Origin: Stenocarpella maydis
Taxonomy: Eukaryota; Ascomycota; Sordariomycetes; Diaporthales; Diaporthaceae
Length of the DNA stretch: 21,365 nt
Direction of reading: 5' to 3'
Assembly: GCA_002270565.1 (NCBI GenBank)
Contig: NQMI01000006.1
Location: 8,027-29,391 of the forward strand
Of this stretch, positions 1 through 10,951 are shown piece after piece. The notes under the pieces were generated by a model. The model did no database searches, was not told the DNA's origin, and saw only the letters and a program-made list of their open reading frames with translations. Position 1 is the first letter of the stretch. Each line of letters starts with the position of its first letter. A program made the position numbers and the translations under genes.

Positions 1-1093
1 ATCTTAAAATCCTTAGAGCAATTAGCACTTAAAGAAAGGGATTATAATGGGAATGATACCTTAGAGAGTTATTCAGTTATAGTTAGCCCCTATCCGCTAC
101 ATATAATAATCACATAAGTTTACATTACAACAACCAAAGAAGGCAATAAGGAGAGCCAGGCCCTAATAAAGGTCATTCCCCTAATATAGTTAAGACATAT
201 ACTTCTCATAAGGGCTACTATTTATATACTTAATAAAAACATCATTCAGACCTCCTTTAATCAGAGTGCTAAGGCAAGACTATAGGTACTTATAAGCCTT
301 TAGAGCTTTTAGGAAGGAAAAGAATAATTTAAACAGCTTAGATTTACATATTAAGGAGAGAGTCTATAGGATATAAAGACCCTTACCTCTACTCTTAAGG
401 TTATATATTTTAATATTTATTACAAAGGCCTTATAAAGCAGTAATTTATAAACCTAATTTTATAAAAGGATTACATTTAGCTGGAAGTAGGTATAAATGC
501 CTTCTTTATAAATAGGAGGAGGATTATATATTTTAAAAACCCTAATAACAGGAGGCAAATACTCCTTACCCTTTCTCTTCTCTTCTTAGCTTAATTAAAA
601 AGGAGAAGATATAGCAATAGTAAAGCTTATTTAATTAAAGAGGCTTAATAGTTTAATAATGAGATTAATAATTAATAGTTAATAATATTATTAGGGGGGG
701 AAGTTAAAGAAAAATATTAATAGGGGAAAAGCAACTTTAAATATAAAAAGTTGGAAAAAGGAGCTCTTATTAGAAGCATTTAAAGTAGTAAAGGTTGCTA
801 TCTAGTAGAAAAGGGAAGGAAGTTAAGTAATTCACTAGCTTGAGTAATTCACCCATCTTGAGGATCCCCTTCTAATAAAAGCCCACCTTTCTGCTATAAC
901 CTCCAACCCAACTACTTCTTCCATAACCACCATACCTTAACTAATCTTTAATCAGTATAGCACAACTTGCATTATTAAGACTCAAAAGCTGCTGCAACCA
1001 TCAACCTCTACCCTTAAAACTTATTACCTCCCCTCCATTACCTAATTTCTCCTTGCCTTAGCACCCTTTTCCCCAGTCCAACTAATTAGAAAG
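1..1093. other. AT-rich, moderately RIP-mutated DNA without a recognisable gene
   Basis: No intact gene is visible. Frame 1 from the window edge to about 390 reads like a decayed coding frame: stops are TAA or TAG at plausible Gln positions (for example 115-117) and no TGA is seen there. No family is recognised, and a frame of this size can occur by chance in such DNA. The stretch 900-1090 is C-rich on the plus strand and leads into the long decayed frame that starts at 1094, so it may be its 5' leader. CpA is less depleted here than after 3700, so RIP was lighter. Confidence 0.4.
826..860. repeat. Short tandem duplication, unit 17-18 bp
   Basis: Two adjacent copies begin AGTAATTCAC and end CTTG: 826-842 and 843-860. 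They differ in the middle (TAG versus CCAT). This looks like a local slippage duplication. No function is suggested. Confidence 0.6.
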
Positions 1094-3199
1094 ATGTCTT
1101 CCTTAAGCTAGCAAATAATGAAGAAAGGTAAGGGAAAGAAGAAGGGATCCCCATTAATCTAATTTATAACTATCAATAGTCCAAAAGGCCAAGTCAGCCC
1201 TATAAACAATCCCAATGCCCCTATGCCTACTATTAAGTACCCAGACCCTTCTAATTAGGTTAGCCTTAAAGCATAACTTTTAGCATTACCCTTTATTATG
1301 AATTTTAATAATATTAACCCTATATAATAGCTACAATTTCCCAACCTATATAATATCTATAATTAAGGAAACTAGGATTATAGAGCTAATATAAACCCAA
1401 TAAAAGACCTATTTAAAACTAGAATCCTTAATAACAGGTTAGCACTCTCCTAAGCTTTTAATATATCAGACCTTTTAATATAACCACCATTCTTTCAGAA
1501 CTAAAAATAGGGGCATAATAATTATATATAGCAGGTGGTAGATATATATTTTAAGGGCATCAATCCCTATCCTTAGTTCAAAGACCCCCTTAGGCAGAAG
1601 AACCTATTTAGCACTCACTATAGCAACTTCCTTATAACCCTTTACAATACAGAAGGTCTCCTAGCTCAAGAGGCATGCCTGCACACTAATCATATTCTAA
1701 AGCTTATCAATTAGCAGCTAATTAATTTCAGCAACCTAGTCTTTATAGTGCCCATAACCTATAATATTAATAAAGAACCCCCCAGATTATAGAAATACCA
1801 CTTACTAAAGGATAGCTAGAGGTTTATCATCTAAGTCATATATACCCCAAGCCATTAGGTATTAAGCATCTTCAATAAGGATATTAAATAGCTTGGTATA
1901 ATTAATACTTATCCTGATTAGAGAACTCATAATAGGATGTACCCCTATATAAAGGATTGCATTATATACTTCCTTACTCTTGGGCTACCTGAAGGATTCT
2001 TAAAATAGGCATATATAGCAATCCAGGTGAAGGTTATGCTGCAGCTAGGATTAACTACCTATAGACTCCTTATAGCCACCTATATCGCTTTTTTCTTCCA
2101 GGAGAATTATAAAAAGAATAGCTAGGAGTTTGAAGACTAGATTAAGACCAGGCTACTTAAATCCGCCCCTCCTAGCTTACCCGCTAAGGAAGCCTTAGCT
2201 CTTATCTAAGGTTTTACTATCTAATTAGAAATTAATAAATCCAGGCATTTAATTAGGGGTATCTAAAATACTCTAATTATCAGCTATAATAAGTATAAGA
2301 GGCTTATAATAGGAAAGAATATTATATACTCTTAAGCTGATATCTTAGGGATAAATAAGGGGGAGATTAAGTATTATGCTATACCTAATATAGGATTAGA
2401 GCTGGGATAAAATCTGCTAGGCTTCCTTATAGCAAGATTTAATAAGGCTAATCTTTCAAGGCCTACTAATATCCGGACTTCCAGATCAAGCAAAACTCCC
2501 ATTACCCCTAACAGCTCAAAAAACCGGCTACCTATCCTAACATTCAAGATACCTAAAGCAGCCATAAAGAATCTAATCACAATATCTAGGCTTGGACTTT
2601 ATAAGGACCCATCCAAAATACCTAAGCCTCTGCCTCAGGCAGATAGAGCATAAATATACAGAAAAGATAGTCTTAGGATACTAAATAAAGCAAGAATTAT
2701 TCTATAAACGCCTAATCAAAATAGGGCCGGAATGCTACTAGGTAACCATATTAAACTTCTCTTTCAGCAGATATTAGAAGTAAGCATTAGGAATATATCT
2801 CTAGGACGAAATATAAATATAGGTGGGATAACCCCTAAGCAATCAGGCATCTTAAGGTCTTTATTATCATCTCTATCCTCTATTCTGGCTACACCACTAC
2901 TACATTACCCATCACCTGCTGCAATAAGAATCATATTGATTCAGGAGTACAACCAGAATGCAAGCAAGTGGGTAGGGACTAAGGAAGCAAATTACTAGGT
3001 TCCCATGCCAGCAATCAGTAATAGCCATTAATCCTGGGCTTATAAAAAGGCAGCTGAGCGAGAGGAGAAGGATTGCAGATCAAGCGTACTATAGTAGAAT
3101 GAGAGTAGGGATAAGCGGGCCAGGAATTAGAAGCTATAAAGGGTCCAATAGAGCTAAATTTGGGTGGCTTATCTAATTAGAGGAGAAAAGTAATTTTAG
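1094..3199 (+). pseudogene. RIP-decayed long frame, unknown probable transposon protein (gag-like?)
   Basis: One frame holds from the ATG at 1094 to about 3195, roughly 700 codons. I checked its phase at 1262, 1502, 2102, 2732 and 3182 and found no shift. Its many interruptions are TAA or TAG, as expected from CAA/CAG turned into stops by RIP, and I noticed no TGA. The start is basic (KKGKGKKKG at about residues 10-18), followed by a Pro/Asn/Gln-rich, probably disordered stretch. A more globular, aromatic and Leu-rich middle runs from about 1530 to 2210, and the tail is charged. An 88-codon piece (2732-2998) is still open. I see no zinc knuckle, protease, RT or integrase motif. A purine tract and an LTR-like block follow directly, so a capsid (gag) role in an LTR element is possible, but that is inference. 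The family is not recognised. Confidence 0.5.
3179..3190 (+). other. Possible polypurine tract
   Basis: AGAGGAGAAAAG is an all-purine run lying ten bases before a TGTT that could open an LTR at 3201. In LTR retrotransposons a polypurine tract primes plus-strand synthesis just upstream of the 3' LTR, normally closer than this. The assignment is tentative. Confidence 0.3.
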
Positions 3200-3200
3200 T

Positions 3201-3660
3201 TGTTTTGGGCGGACTATTGCTTATTCTTTATAATGGTTTGAAGAGGGGTGTGTTCCAGGGTCTAGAGAAATCAGCATATTTCAGAATCCGAAGGAAAACC
3301 AGCCTTAGCATTTCCCCCCCCCTCCAAGACTATAAAAAGGGGCCTTCCTATATTGCTTTTGAGAAATTTCTAGTCCTAGAGAATTAATCTTTTTATACCC
3401 TATAAATTTATATTTATTAGATATATATATATGTATTATGAAATCATTTCTTGTGCCCTCTTTTTCTGCCTCTCCTTTTTGGCACCCTTTATTCCCCTTA
3501 TAACTCTCCTATCGCGTCAGGGGCTCCTCTTCTTGCCTTCCACGCTCCTCTTAGGGTGGTTGCTTGATCAGGGCTCTGGCAGAACGTGTGCCTTTTTGTG
3601 TGTGTGGAGGTTTTGTCCTCTCGCTCTCCCTCTTGGCCCGTTTTCACTATAGGCCTAGAT
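3201..3660 (+). repeat. GC-balanced LTR-like or promoter block
   Basis: This block is clearly less AT-rich than its flanks. It opens with TGTTTTGGGC, carries a C-run (3313-3322) and a strong TATA box at 3331, and continues as a pyrimidine-rich stretch to about 3645. This arrangement fits a U3/R/U5 layout or a pol II promoter with its leader. The 3' end is unclear: TTTTCA at 3641-3646 or CAACA at 3773-3777 are candidates, and no tRNA primer site follows. It comes right after the decayed frame 1094-3199 and could be the 3' LTR of that element. No second copy lies in the window, so LTR identity is unproven. The 73-codon open frame 3431-3652 inside it is hydrophobic and not convincing as a gene. 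Confidence 0.35.
3331..3339 (+). promoter_or_regulatory. TATA box (TATAAAAAG)
   Basis: A consensus-like TATAAAAAG follows a C-rich run and precedes a pyrimidine-rich leader, as in fungal pol II and LTR promoters. Transcription would start about 30 bases downstream, near 3360-3370. No intact gene follows. Confidence 0.5.
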
Positions 3661-3673
3661 AGCTAGCCTATAG
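3647..3673. repeat. Hairpin at the 3' edge of the GC-balanced block
   Basis: CTATAGGCCTAG (3647-3658) pairs with CTAGCCTATAG (3663-3673): eleven pairs with one bulged base and a four-base loop. It lies exactly where composition drops to AT-rich, so it may mark an element end or a transcript 3' structure. Confidence 0.5.
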
Positions 3674-4505
3674 GGTTTATTTATGCCTTTAGAAGACTAA
3701 TACTCTGCTTTTAGTTTCTATTCCTATTCTATTTATAACATTATTCCTCTCCTTTATTACTTTTGTAGCCTTCAACAGCCTATTTAGTATATTTCTTTTC
3801 GTACTTTCTCTTATAAATAGTTTTCTTAAGTTTCTCTATTTATCTACTAATTGTATCATTAAGCTATATATTTAAACCTTATTTTAAGAAGATAAAGTAG
3901 TATAATACTATTACTTTATTAATTAAAAAGATAAATTTTAAAGTTATATTTTATAACTTATACTATTAATATAGTTAGAAGTATTTCATATTAAACTTAA
4001 ATAATAAGAAGAATTATAGTAAGCATATTTATTATAGTTATTCTTATATAAATATAGGTATATTTATAAACTTTAGTAACAAATAAATAATTCCACCTAT
4101 TTATTACTAGTTTTTCTAACTCAATGCCCTTTAAGTTAAGACTAGATTTTACGGAAGCAATGCTTAAAATACTAAGAAGAGGAGGCTAAGGCTGCACTTT
4201 ACTAAGCTTAAGAAGCATTATTAGAAACATAATATAAGATAAGTAAGAACCTTATTAATTTAGGTAACCTTATAAGGTATTATGTAAGCAAAGTTGTTCA
4301 TTTAATACTATATTAAATCAGGTTTGTAGATATATATAATAATACTATATAATAAAATCGCCTTTAATAATAAAATAAATAAAACGCTCTTTATATATAA
4401 TAAAATAAATACTTCTTTTATTAATAAATTATTAAGTATAATAGCTTATAAGCTAAGATTTGTATCTCGTGTATAACAATATAATATAATATAAAATAAG
4501 CCCAT
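3674..4505. other. AT-rich desert, no gene seen
   Basis: The DNA is strongly AT-rich, with stops in all frames. The piece 4120-4290 has a little more GC (for example around 4150-4200) and may be a transposon relic, but no motif is recognisable. Nothing else can be supported. Confidence 0.5.
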
Positions 4506-4511
4506 ACTATA

Positions 4512-4718
4512 TGTCTACGTAATCTGCTTACGTAAGCAGGTTTCTAGAACCTTCTATATAGAAGGTCTTTGAAGTAACCCTCCTTCTTCTACGCTAGCTT
4601 ATTCGACCTACTTCGATAGGTTTCTAAATTATATAATTATTAGATAATTGTTAGCTACTTCCTGGCGTAAAATCACTACTTAAATAATTCTCGAATATTC
4701 TAAAGAAGCTCTAATAAA
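4512..4718. repeat. LTR-like relic with two perfect 16-bp palindromes
   Basis: From TGTCTACGTA at 4512 the DNA is richer in GC until about 4627. It holds two perfect palindromes, CTGCTTACGTAAGCAG (4524-4539) and CCTTCTATATAGAAGG (4550-4565), only ten bases apart. ACTATA occurs just before (4506-4511) and at 4719-4724, which could be a target duplication bounding about 207 bp. The right end does not read CA, so the boundary is weak. It lies about 130 bp upstream of the plus-strand Gypsy integrase relic and may be an LTR inserted in or next to it. Confidence 0.35.
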
Positions 4719-4729
4719 ACTATAAATAA

Positions 4730-4763
4730 NTTATTACATAATCACTATTTATTACATAATCAC
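4730..4763. repeat. Assembly N followed by an exact 15-bp direct repeat
   Basis: Base 4730 is N. TTATTACATAATCAC then occurs at 4731-4745 and again at 4749-4763. A single ambiguous base beside a direct repeat suggests uncertain read joining here, so the local order and copy number should not be trusted. Confidence 0.6.
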
Positions 4764-4849
4764 CTCCCATGCGATGGCGTGATCTCTAAGATGGAAGATA
4801 CATATAGATTTCATGAAACAAGATAACTTGATTAAAAAATATATAAAGT

Positions 4850-5995
4850 ATTAGCTTATAAAAATTAAGGTATAGTAGCTATTATTAGGAAGAGAGTCAA
4901 GAAGATTATTAGTAAGTATAATTTTATAATAAGAATAAGGTAGTAAGATATAGGGCTTATAAATTTCTAGTAACTATACAATCATTTATTATTTTAGATT
5001 TAATTATTAAGCTACCTCTTTTATAAGAACCTTTAACTAAAGTACTATATAATGGCTTTTTAATAGTATTTTATAAACTAAGTGATTATATATACTTTAT
5101 ATTATATATGGAAGCTCATACAATAAAAGAACGTATATATATATTCTACAATATTACTATAAGTAATTATAAGATACTATATAAAATTATTATAGATAGA
5201 GATGAGCTTTTTATACTAAACTTCTTAAAGTTCCTAATAAAGTAGCTCAAAGTAAAGTATAGGCGTATAAGAATAGTATATTTATAAACAAATAAGTAAA
5301 TAAAAAAGATTAACTACATTATAGAATAATACCTTTAATACTATATTAATTAATTATAAGATAATTTAGTCAGGCTATTACTACTAGTATAGTTTACTTA
5401 TAATAGTATAACTCCTAGTATAACCAAATAGGTACCTTTCTTTATAATCTATAGATATAAACTATTTTATATAAAAAGTTAGTCTTAGATAATATAATTA
5501 TGGAATTAATAGAAGAAAACTTAATAGAAATCAAATAAATCTAGAGAAATATTTGAAATACATTTCTGTTATATAAAAATAAAAATAAAATATGTAAATC
5601 GGAAAGGAATTAAGGGTTAATGTTTGAAAAGAAAGATAAAATTTACCTCCTATCCTAAAATATTAAAATTAAGTAACCTAATAATAAGCTTAATTATAAG
5701 AAGATTAAACCTTTTAAGATTCTAAAGAAACTCTTAAATACTAATTATAAACCCTTATTACCTAAAAGAATATAATAATATTTAGTTTTTTATATTTTAC
5801 TACTACAATTAGAACCTAAGGAAATAAAACTTACAATATAAATTATAACTATTAACAATTATAATAAAAAATATAAGGTAAAGATAATTATAAACTTCAG
5901 AAAGAATGAAAAATAATATAACTTAAGCAAAAATATATAGAAACTAAAGGAAAATTTAATGTATTACTAGGATAAACTTAGGTAATACTATATCT
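4850..5995 (+). pseudogene. Ty3/Gypsy chromovirus integrase plus chromodomain relic
   Basis: The plus strand reads as the 3' end of a Gypsy pol. The integrase core runs from about 4960 to 5480: DLIIKLP around the first Asp (codon 4997-4999), IIDRDELF with the second Asp (5195-5197), then the counterpart of the TDGQTERxNQxLEQYL motif at 5288-5332. In that last motif the catalytic Glu codon is AAA (Lys, 5303-5305) and TDG has become TNK. QVPFFIIYRY-like residues follow. The frame shifts by one between about 5500 and 5600, after which a GPY/F-type linker (NNKLNYKKIKPFKIL, 5674-5718) and a chromodomain (5875-5995) follow. Most stops sit at Gln or Trp positions and many changes are G-to-A or C-to-T. 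The zinc-finger region near 4860-4940 looks frame-disrupted. RT and RNase H are absent upstream, so the copy is partial. The element is dead. Confidence 0.85.
5875..5995 (+). pseudogene. Chromodomain remnant lacking its core
   Basis: The reading KYKVKIIINFRKNEK matches the start of a Gypsy chromodomain (YEVExIIDFRK...). SKNI*KLKENL, with a later DKLR, matches its end (SENTWEPKENL). The residues that normally lie between, the VKWKGYPD block that helps form the aromatic cage, are missing with the frame kept, a loss of about 24 bases. Chromodomains of such integrases steer insertion to heterochromatin. The deletion call rests on family knowledge, not on an alignment. Confidence 0.65.
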
Positions 5996-6173
5996 AATAA
6001 ATAGCAGACTAACCCTTAGAAGCTAGAAAAACACCCTTAAGTATAATAAGCACTCATTAGTCAAGATTCCTAAATAATTAAAATAAAGATCTATTAGGCC
6101 TACCTAATAGCTTTAAAGCTAAACTAATTAAATATTTTAACTAATAATAACCTTAATTAGTTAGAAGGATTCA
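5996..6173. other. AT-rich DNA downstream of the chromodomain
   Basis: The frame of the chromodomain continues for about 45 codons with TAG/TAA interruptions and then fades. A 3' LTR would be expected here, but none is recognisable. Confidence 0.4.
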
Positions 6174-6320
6174 ACTAGTTAATAGCATAACTAGTAGAAG
6201 ATACATAAATCTTTACTAGTCACCTAGCTAACTAGTTAACTAGCTAACTAGTAAAATACTACTAAACTAATTAATAACTTAAATAAATAAGAGGCTCTAC
6301 TAGTTGATATATTTACTAGT
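6174..6320. repeat. Cluster of seven ACTAGT palindromes with an 8-bp tandem repeat
   Basis: ACTAGT occurs at 6174, 6190, 6215, 6231, 6247, 6299 and 6315. In the middle, TAACTAGT, TAACTAGC and TAACTAGT stand in tandem (6229-6252). At this base composition a six-base word with one C and one G should appear far less than once in 150 bp. It may be a transposon end, a protein-binding array or a slippage-grown repeat. No gene is attached. Confidence 0.7.
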
Positions 6321-7135
6321 TAAGAGTATTTATTAATAGAATTATCCACTAGCAAAGTTAAGTACCAAATAAATTATCTATAGGTATATTTTCTATATTC
6401 CAAATATTTAAGAACTTTTCCTAATTAGTATTAGTATTTACTATAAAACTCTATTTAAAAATACCTACTTCCCTTTTATAATGCAACTAGAATTCTTGTG
6501 CTACTATATTACTAGCCTCCTTTATAGAAGAATAGCAAACAGCCTTAGCAGATTACTTATCAATCTATATGTACTCCGCCTTAGCTTTCTTCTTCTTTAT
6601 GTAATCTAACTTATTAATAGTATTAATGCCCTAATATATAGTATATGCTATCTTTTTAGCCTATAAACATTTTTTATTTTTATAGATAGCATACCTTTAT
6701 AGTTACCCCCTCTAATCCCTCCTTAGCCTTATTAAGTATAGCTTTAGCTAAGTTATACTACTTCGTAATCTTTTATATTTAATTAATTATAAGCCTATAT
6801 ATATTATAGTTCCCTTGCTTCTAATAGATATACTTTTTATAACAAAAGAAGGTTTCCTTGGAAGTAACATAAGGAGTCTTACTAGTATTATACAATGAGT
6901 AGGTTAAAATAATGATATTATAAGAGAAATTAGTGAGAAATATGGATTTATTGTATTTAATTTTCTTACAGCTATAAATTAACTTTGAAATATAAGAACC
7001 TTTTATATTGTTAGGTATAAAAAATTAAAAAGATATAAACCTAGAACTAAAAATAGAAATAACTTATAGATTACTTTTAAGAATTAAAAATGTAAGAAGA
7101 AAGATAGTATTATAAGCTAATATACTTAAGGGACT
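6321..7135. other. AT-rich DNA with weak coding-like traces
   Basis: On the minus strand between about 6860 and 6400, Lys/Glu-rich readings appear with TAA/TAG interruptions (for example a KKKKAKAEY-like stretch near 6600). Several frames look equally good, so no protein is claimed. The rest holds nothing recognisable. Confidence 0.3.
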
Positions 7136-7565
7136 TGTTGTGATAACTAAGGAATTAAAATTAAATACTAGAATATAACCTTATAGGCCCTTAATAATAG
7201 AGTTAGTAATTATATAGGGTTAGGCTTAAGGACCTACTTACTAGGATGAACTAATAGGACTAGTAGCAGCCCTAGCGATTATACGGGTGGACTGCTTATA
7301 TTATTAGCGATCCTTATAATCTATTACTAGAACTAGTTGAAAAGATGTACTATATAGCCATATATTTATTATTAATGGATAGTACCTAGATATAATAGCT
7401 TTTTAGTGGTTAATTTAAGTATCTAAGTATATATTTAGATTGCCTTATTGGCTCTTAATTAGTCTTGTCCCACCGTATATTAATACGTCTATAACTCAAA
7501 TATCTTCCAAATATAAACCTATGTACTGGGTTTATTAGCTCGGAACCTTAGTAATGGCGACATAT
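7136..7565. repeat. Patch of higher GC, LTR-like remnant
   Basis: From TGTTGTGATAAC (7136) to GGCGACA (about 7565) the sequence keeps more GC and CG dinucleotides than its flanks, for example around 7260-7310 and 7455-7480. It has no open frame. Length, TG start and ACA end would suit an LTR, but no partner copy or duplicated target is visible. Confidence 0.25.
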
Positions 7566-10293
7566 CCTTATTTGTATCTAATAATACCTAAATAACTTAG
7601 AAAGTTTTATTTATATTATATAAATATTTACATTAAATTTCTCATATACTAACCTTAAAAATAATTACGAATTTATCATTTAAGATATTTATATTTTTAG
7701 CTATTAAGTAGTGAATATTTATAATTATTGAAAAATAATAAATATAACTTATATTTATTCTAATTAGAAGACTTAAGATGTTATATATTTATGTATAAAG
7801 TATTTTATTAAATATTATTTTATATTTAAACTAATAGTGGAATTCTCAATAGCTTAATATTAAGTAATCTAAATTGAGATTATATTATAGAAGATTAATA
7901 CTAATTATAAGGTTTTAACTATTAACTAACATAATGTTTTTCTTTTACGAAGATTAAAGTCTAATAAATTAATAAACGAAGTTTTAATATTTATGTTAAC
8001 TTTAGGCTCTTTATAAATATGCTTAAATTTATGAAGCCTAAAACGCATTTATCCCTCGTTTAAAGTTTTACCATTTAATTTAAGATAAATGAATTAAATA
8101 ACCTAATTAAAGAAATAAATTGTCCTGATTATTAGGCTTAGAAATTTAATATGGTTTTAAAAAAACTAAGAATATTATTTATTTATAATAAGAAATTTTA
8201 CTATAAATAATGCAAGAAAATGGTTTCAAGCTATATTAATTATATTAATACAGGTTAGCCTTTATCTAATTAGCTCTCTAATTATATATTTTAAAGGTTA
8301 TTAAGCTTTTAAAGCTAAGTAATGTGTAAAGCCTTTTGGTAATATAAATCTAAAAGTTTAATATACTGTGAAAATAGTAACTTTCAAGTTTAAACATTAA
8401 TACCTTTATTATTAAAATTAGAAACGAAGTTAAAAATAAATACGCCTAATATTTATTAAAAACCTACATAAAATATTTAAGTATATAAAATAAATTAATA
8501 AGTTTTAAATAATTAAAAAGTAAAAAGCTAAAGCTAACTAAACTTTAAAATTAAAACGTTTATATTTAACTAAGCTTTTAACAAAACTTTTCCACCTAAT
8601 ATTATTAAAAAGCTATTATAATACATATTTATTATTAGTATTAAGAATATATTATTTACATTTAAAGATATTATAAGAATATCAATATATTTATTTCATT
8701 ACAAAAATGAAGAACCTTATTTAAACTAGTTTTATTATAACTTATATATTTATTTTGATACATTGTTAATAGTATAAAAATACTTACTATAATTTAAAAG
8801 TATAACTTAAATGTAAAAAGATAAACAAGAATATTTTAGGCTAATTACTAAGCTTTTATATTTATAATTAGTTTTAGCTATATATTTTAAAATAATAAAA
8901 AGTAGAATAAGATTAAATAAAAAAAACCTAAAGAGATATTTTAAAATCAAGTTATAAATAAAAATAAAAGAACTAAAAATTAAATGTTTAAGAAATAATA
9001 CAAAGTTTAAAAAGTTAAATAACCGAATTAGAAATATGAAAGTATAAATTTCATATTCTAAATTATTATTTACTTTTATAATAGTTTAAAAAGTGGTATA
9101 ATTTAACATATAATAATAAAAAGTTAAAAAGCTGTATTTTAATCATAAAAATAACCCTTATTATATTATTCTAAAGATTTCTAACTTGAAGAGAATAATT
9201 CTTTTACTTCTTTGGATAATTTATTTATTTAATTAGGTTTTATATTACATAGGGTATTAAGAAGTAGCTAGGACTAGGAAGTAGCCACTTTTCATCAGAT
9301 TTATCGACTTTAGGCTACCCTAGCACCTACCTAAGGCTAGATATCTAATACAAATTAGCACTAGTTAGTACTAACTATACTTAATGACTTATTCTTAATA
9401 AATTCTAAAACTTTAAAGTGGTAAGGGTACGTATAATAGGGCTAAATATTATTAAAGTTTATATAAGATAGGCCTTTTTTAGTACCAGTTATATCTGTAA
9501 TTTTTATATTATTCTCAAATCTTTAATATATTGGAATTCCATAATGATAATACATTTCCTATATCTCAAGGGAGTAAACTACTATTAGATATTTAGGCTA
9601 TTTATAAATTTAACAATGATAATATAAAACCTATAAGTATAGCTATAGGAATTAAGATCTTTAATATACCTTAAGTTCTATTATAATATAGAACCATATA
9701 ATAATATAGCTATAAAGGATAATATATGAAGAAATATAAAGTTAACTCAATTAAAGAGTAAACATTTATTAAATACATTATTAATTAACATATTTATACA
9801 TTTTTAATATAACTTAAAAATATACAAGATATAGCTAAGCTTTTACTAGTATTATATAATAGTAAGCTAGTTAGTAAATATCAGNTAATACTTTATTAAG
9901 ATATAATTAATCTTAAAAACTTTACTTAACTAGCTATATAACTATTGAACGGCTAATTATAAAGATCTAAAGATTATTATATTAGATATTAGTTCTAATT
10001 CCTTTATAATATAATAAGTAAAAATAGAATCGTAAAGCATAATCTCTATAACTTCAATAAAACCAATTTTATAATAGACTAAGTAACCTCAACTATAATT
10101 ATTATATATTTTAATCAATATGAAATGCCTAGGTCTATATAGCCCATGAATTAATAATAGTCAATAATTATTAAATATATTGATATAAAAGGCTAATATA
10201 TCTTAATTTTCATGCTTATTTACGGTACTTACTATCTTTGTAACTAATTAATGGATTTTAGCTTCTTATCAAGCTAAATAGTTAAGCCTACCT

Positions 10294-10317
10294 TAAATAA
10301 ATAAATAAATAAATAAA
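10294..10317. repeat. (TAAA)6 microsatellite
   Basis: Six uninterrupted TAAA units. Such runs can be tails of non-LTR retrotransposons, but no LINE motif is recognised next to it. Confidence 0.8.
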
Positions 10318-10650
10318 TGATAACATTAATCTAAAATAGATTAAGTACTTTAACAAATATATATACATATAAACTAAGGATAAATATTAAATACTTACGT
10401 GAAATAAATATAAAAGCTATAAGATAGTAGAGTTTAAATAGTATCATAAAGGTAATAATATTATTCCTATTAGTATATTACTATACTCTTGTTATATATT
10501 ATAGCAATTAAATATTATGATATTTTTACAATTAGAGTATATATATAGTAATAAAATTAATCTTTTTATCTAGGCCTCAATTAATTGTATTATTAATTTT
10601 AAGTTGTCTAATATATTCCAGGTGGCTTATAATAAGGTCTTTGTAAAAGA

Positions 10651-10694
10651 AAATATAAAAGCTAGGTGTTAAGGGACTAATAGCTTTTATATTT
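10651..10694. repeat. 14-bp perfect inverted repeat
   Basis: AAATATAAAAGCTA (10651-10664) is repeated inverted at 10681-10694 around a 16-base spacer that is unusually G-rich for this area. It could fold as a hairpin. In AT-rich DNA one such repeat within this much sequence can occur by chance. Confidence 0.6.
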
Positions 10695-10951
10695 CTAAGC
10701 TAGATATCTGTTATAAACTATAAAGTAATTATCCCATATATTATCATTAAAATAATGATCATAAATACTCTTAAATACGTATTAGGCTATTTAGTAATGA
10801 AGTTGTATTAAAATTAAGATCTCTAATTATTAAGGTAGCTCCCTTATATTAATTCTTAAGGTAATTAAGAAGTTTGTGAAGAATATATAAATAATAGTAT
10901 ATTAAATTATATTTGAAGTAATTAAGATTATATTGTTAGAAATGCTAATAC

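Noticed and set aside
2374..2580. 68-codon open frame on the minus strand
   Set aside because: It lies opposite the long decayed plus-strand frame and has no motif; a shadow of it.
2732..2998. 88-codon open frame as a separate gene
   Set aside because: It is in phase with the 700-codon decayed frame and is simply a part without stops.
3431..3652. 73-codon hydrophobic open frame with possible membrane segments
   Set aside because: It comes from a pyrimidine-rich leader-like stretch, which yields Leu/Phe/Ser-rich readings by composition.
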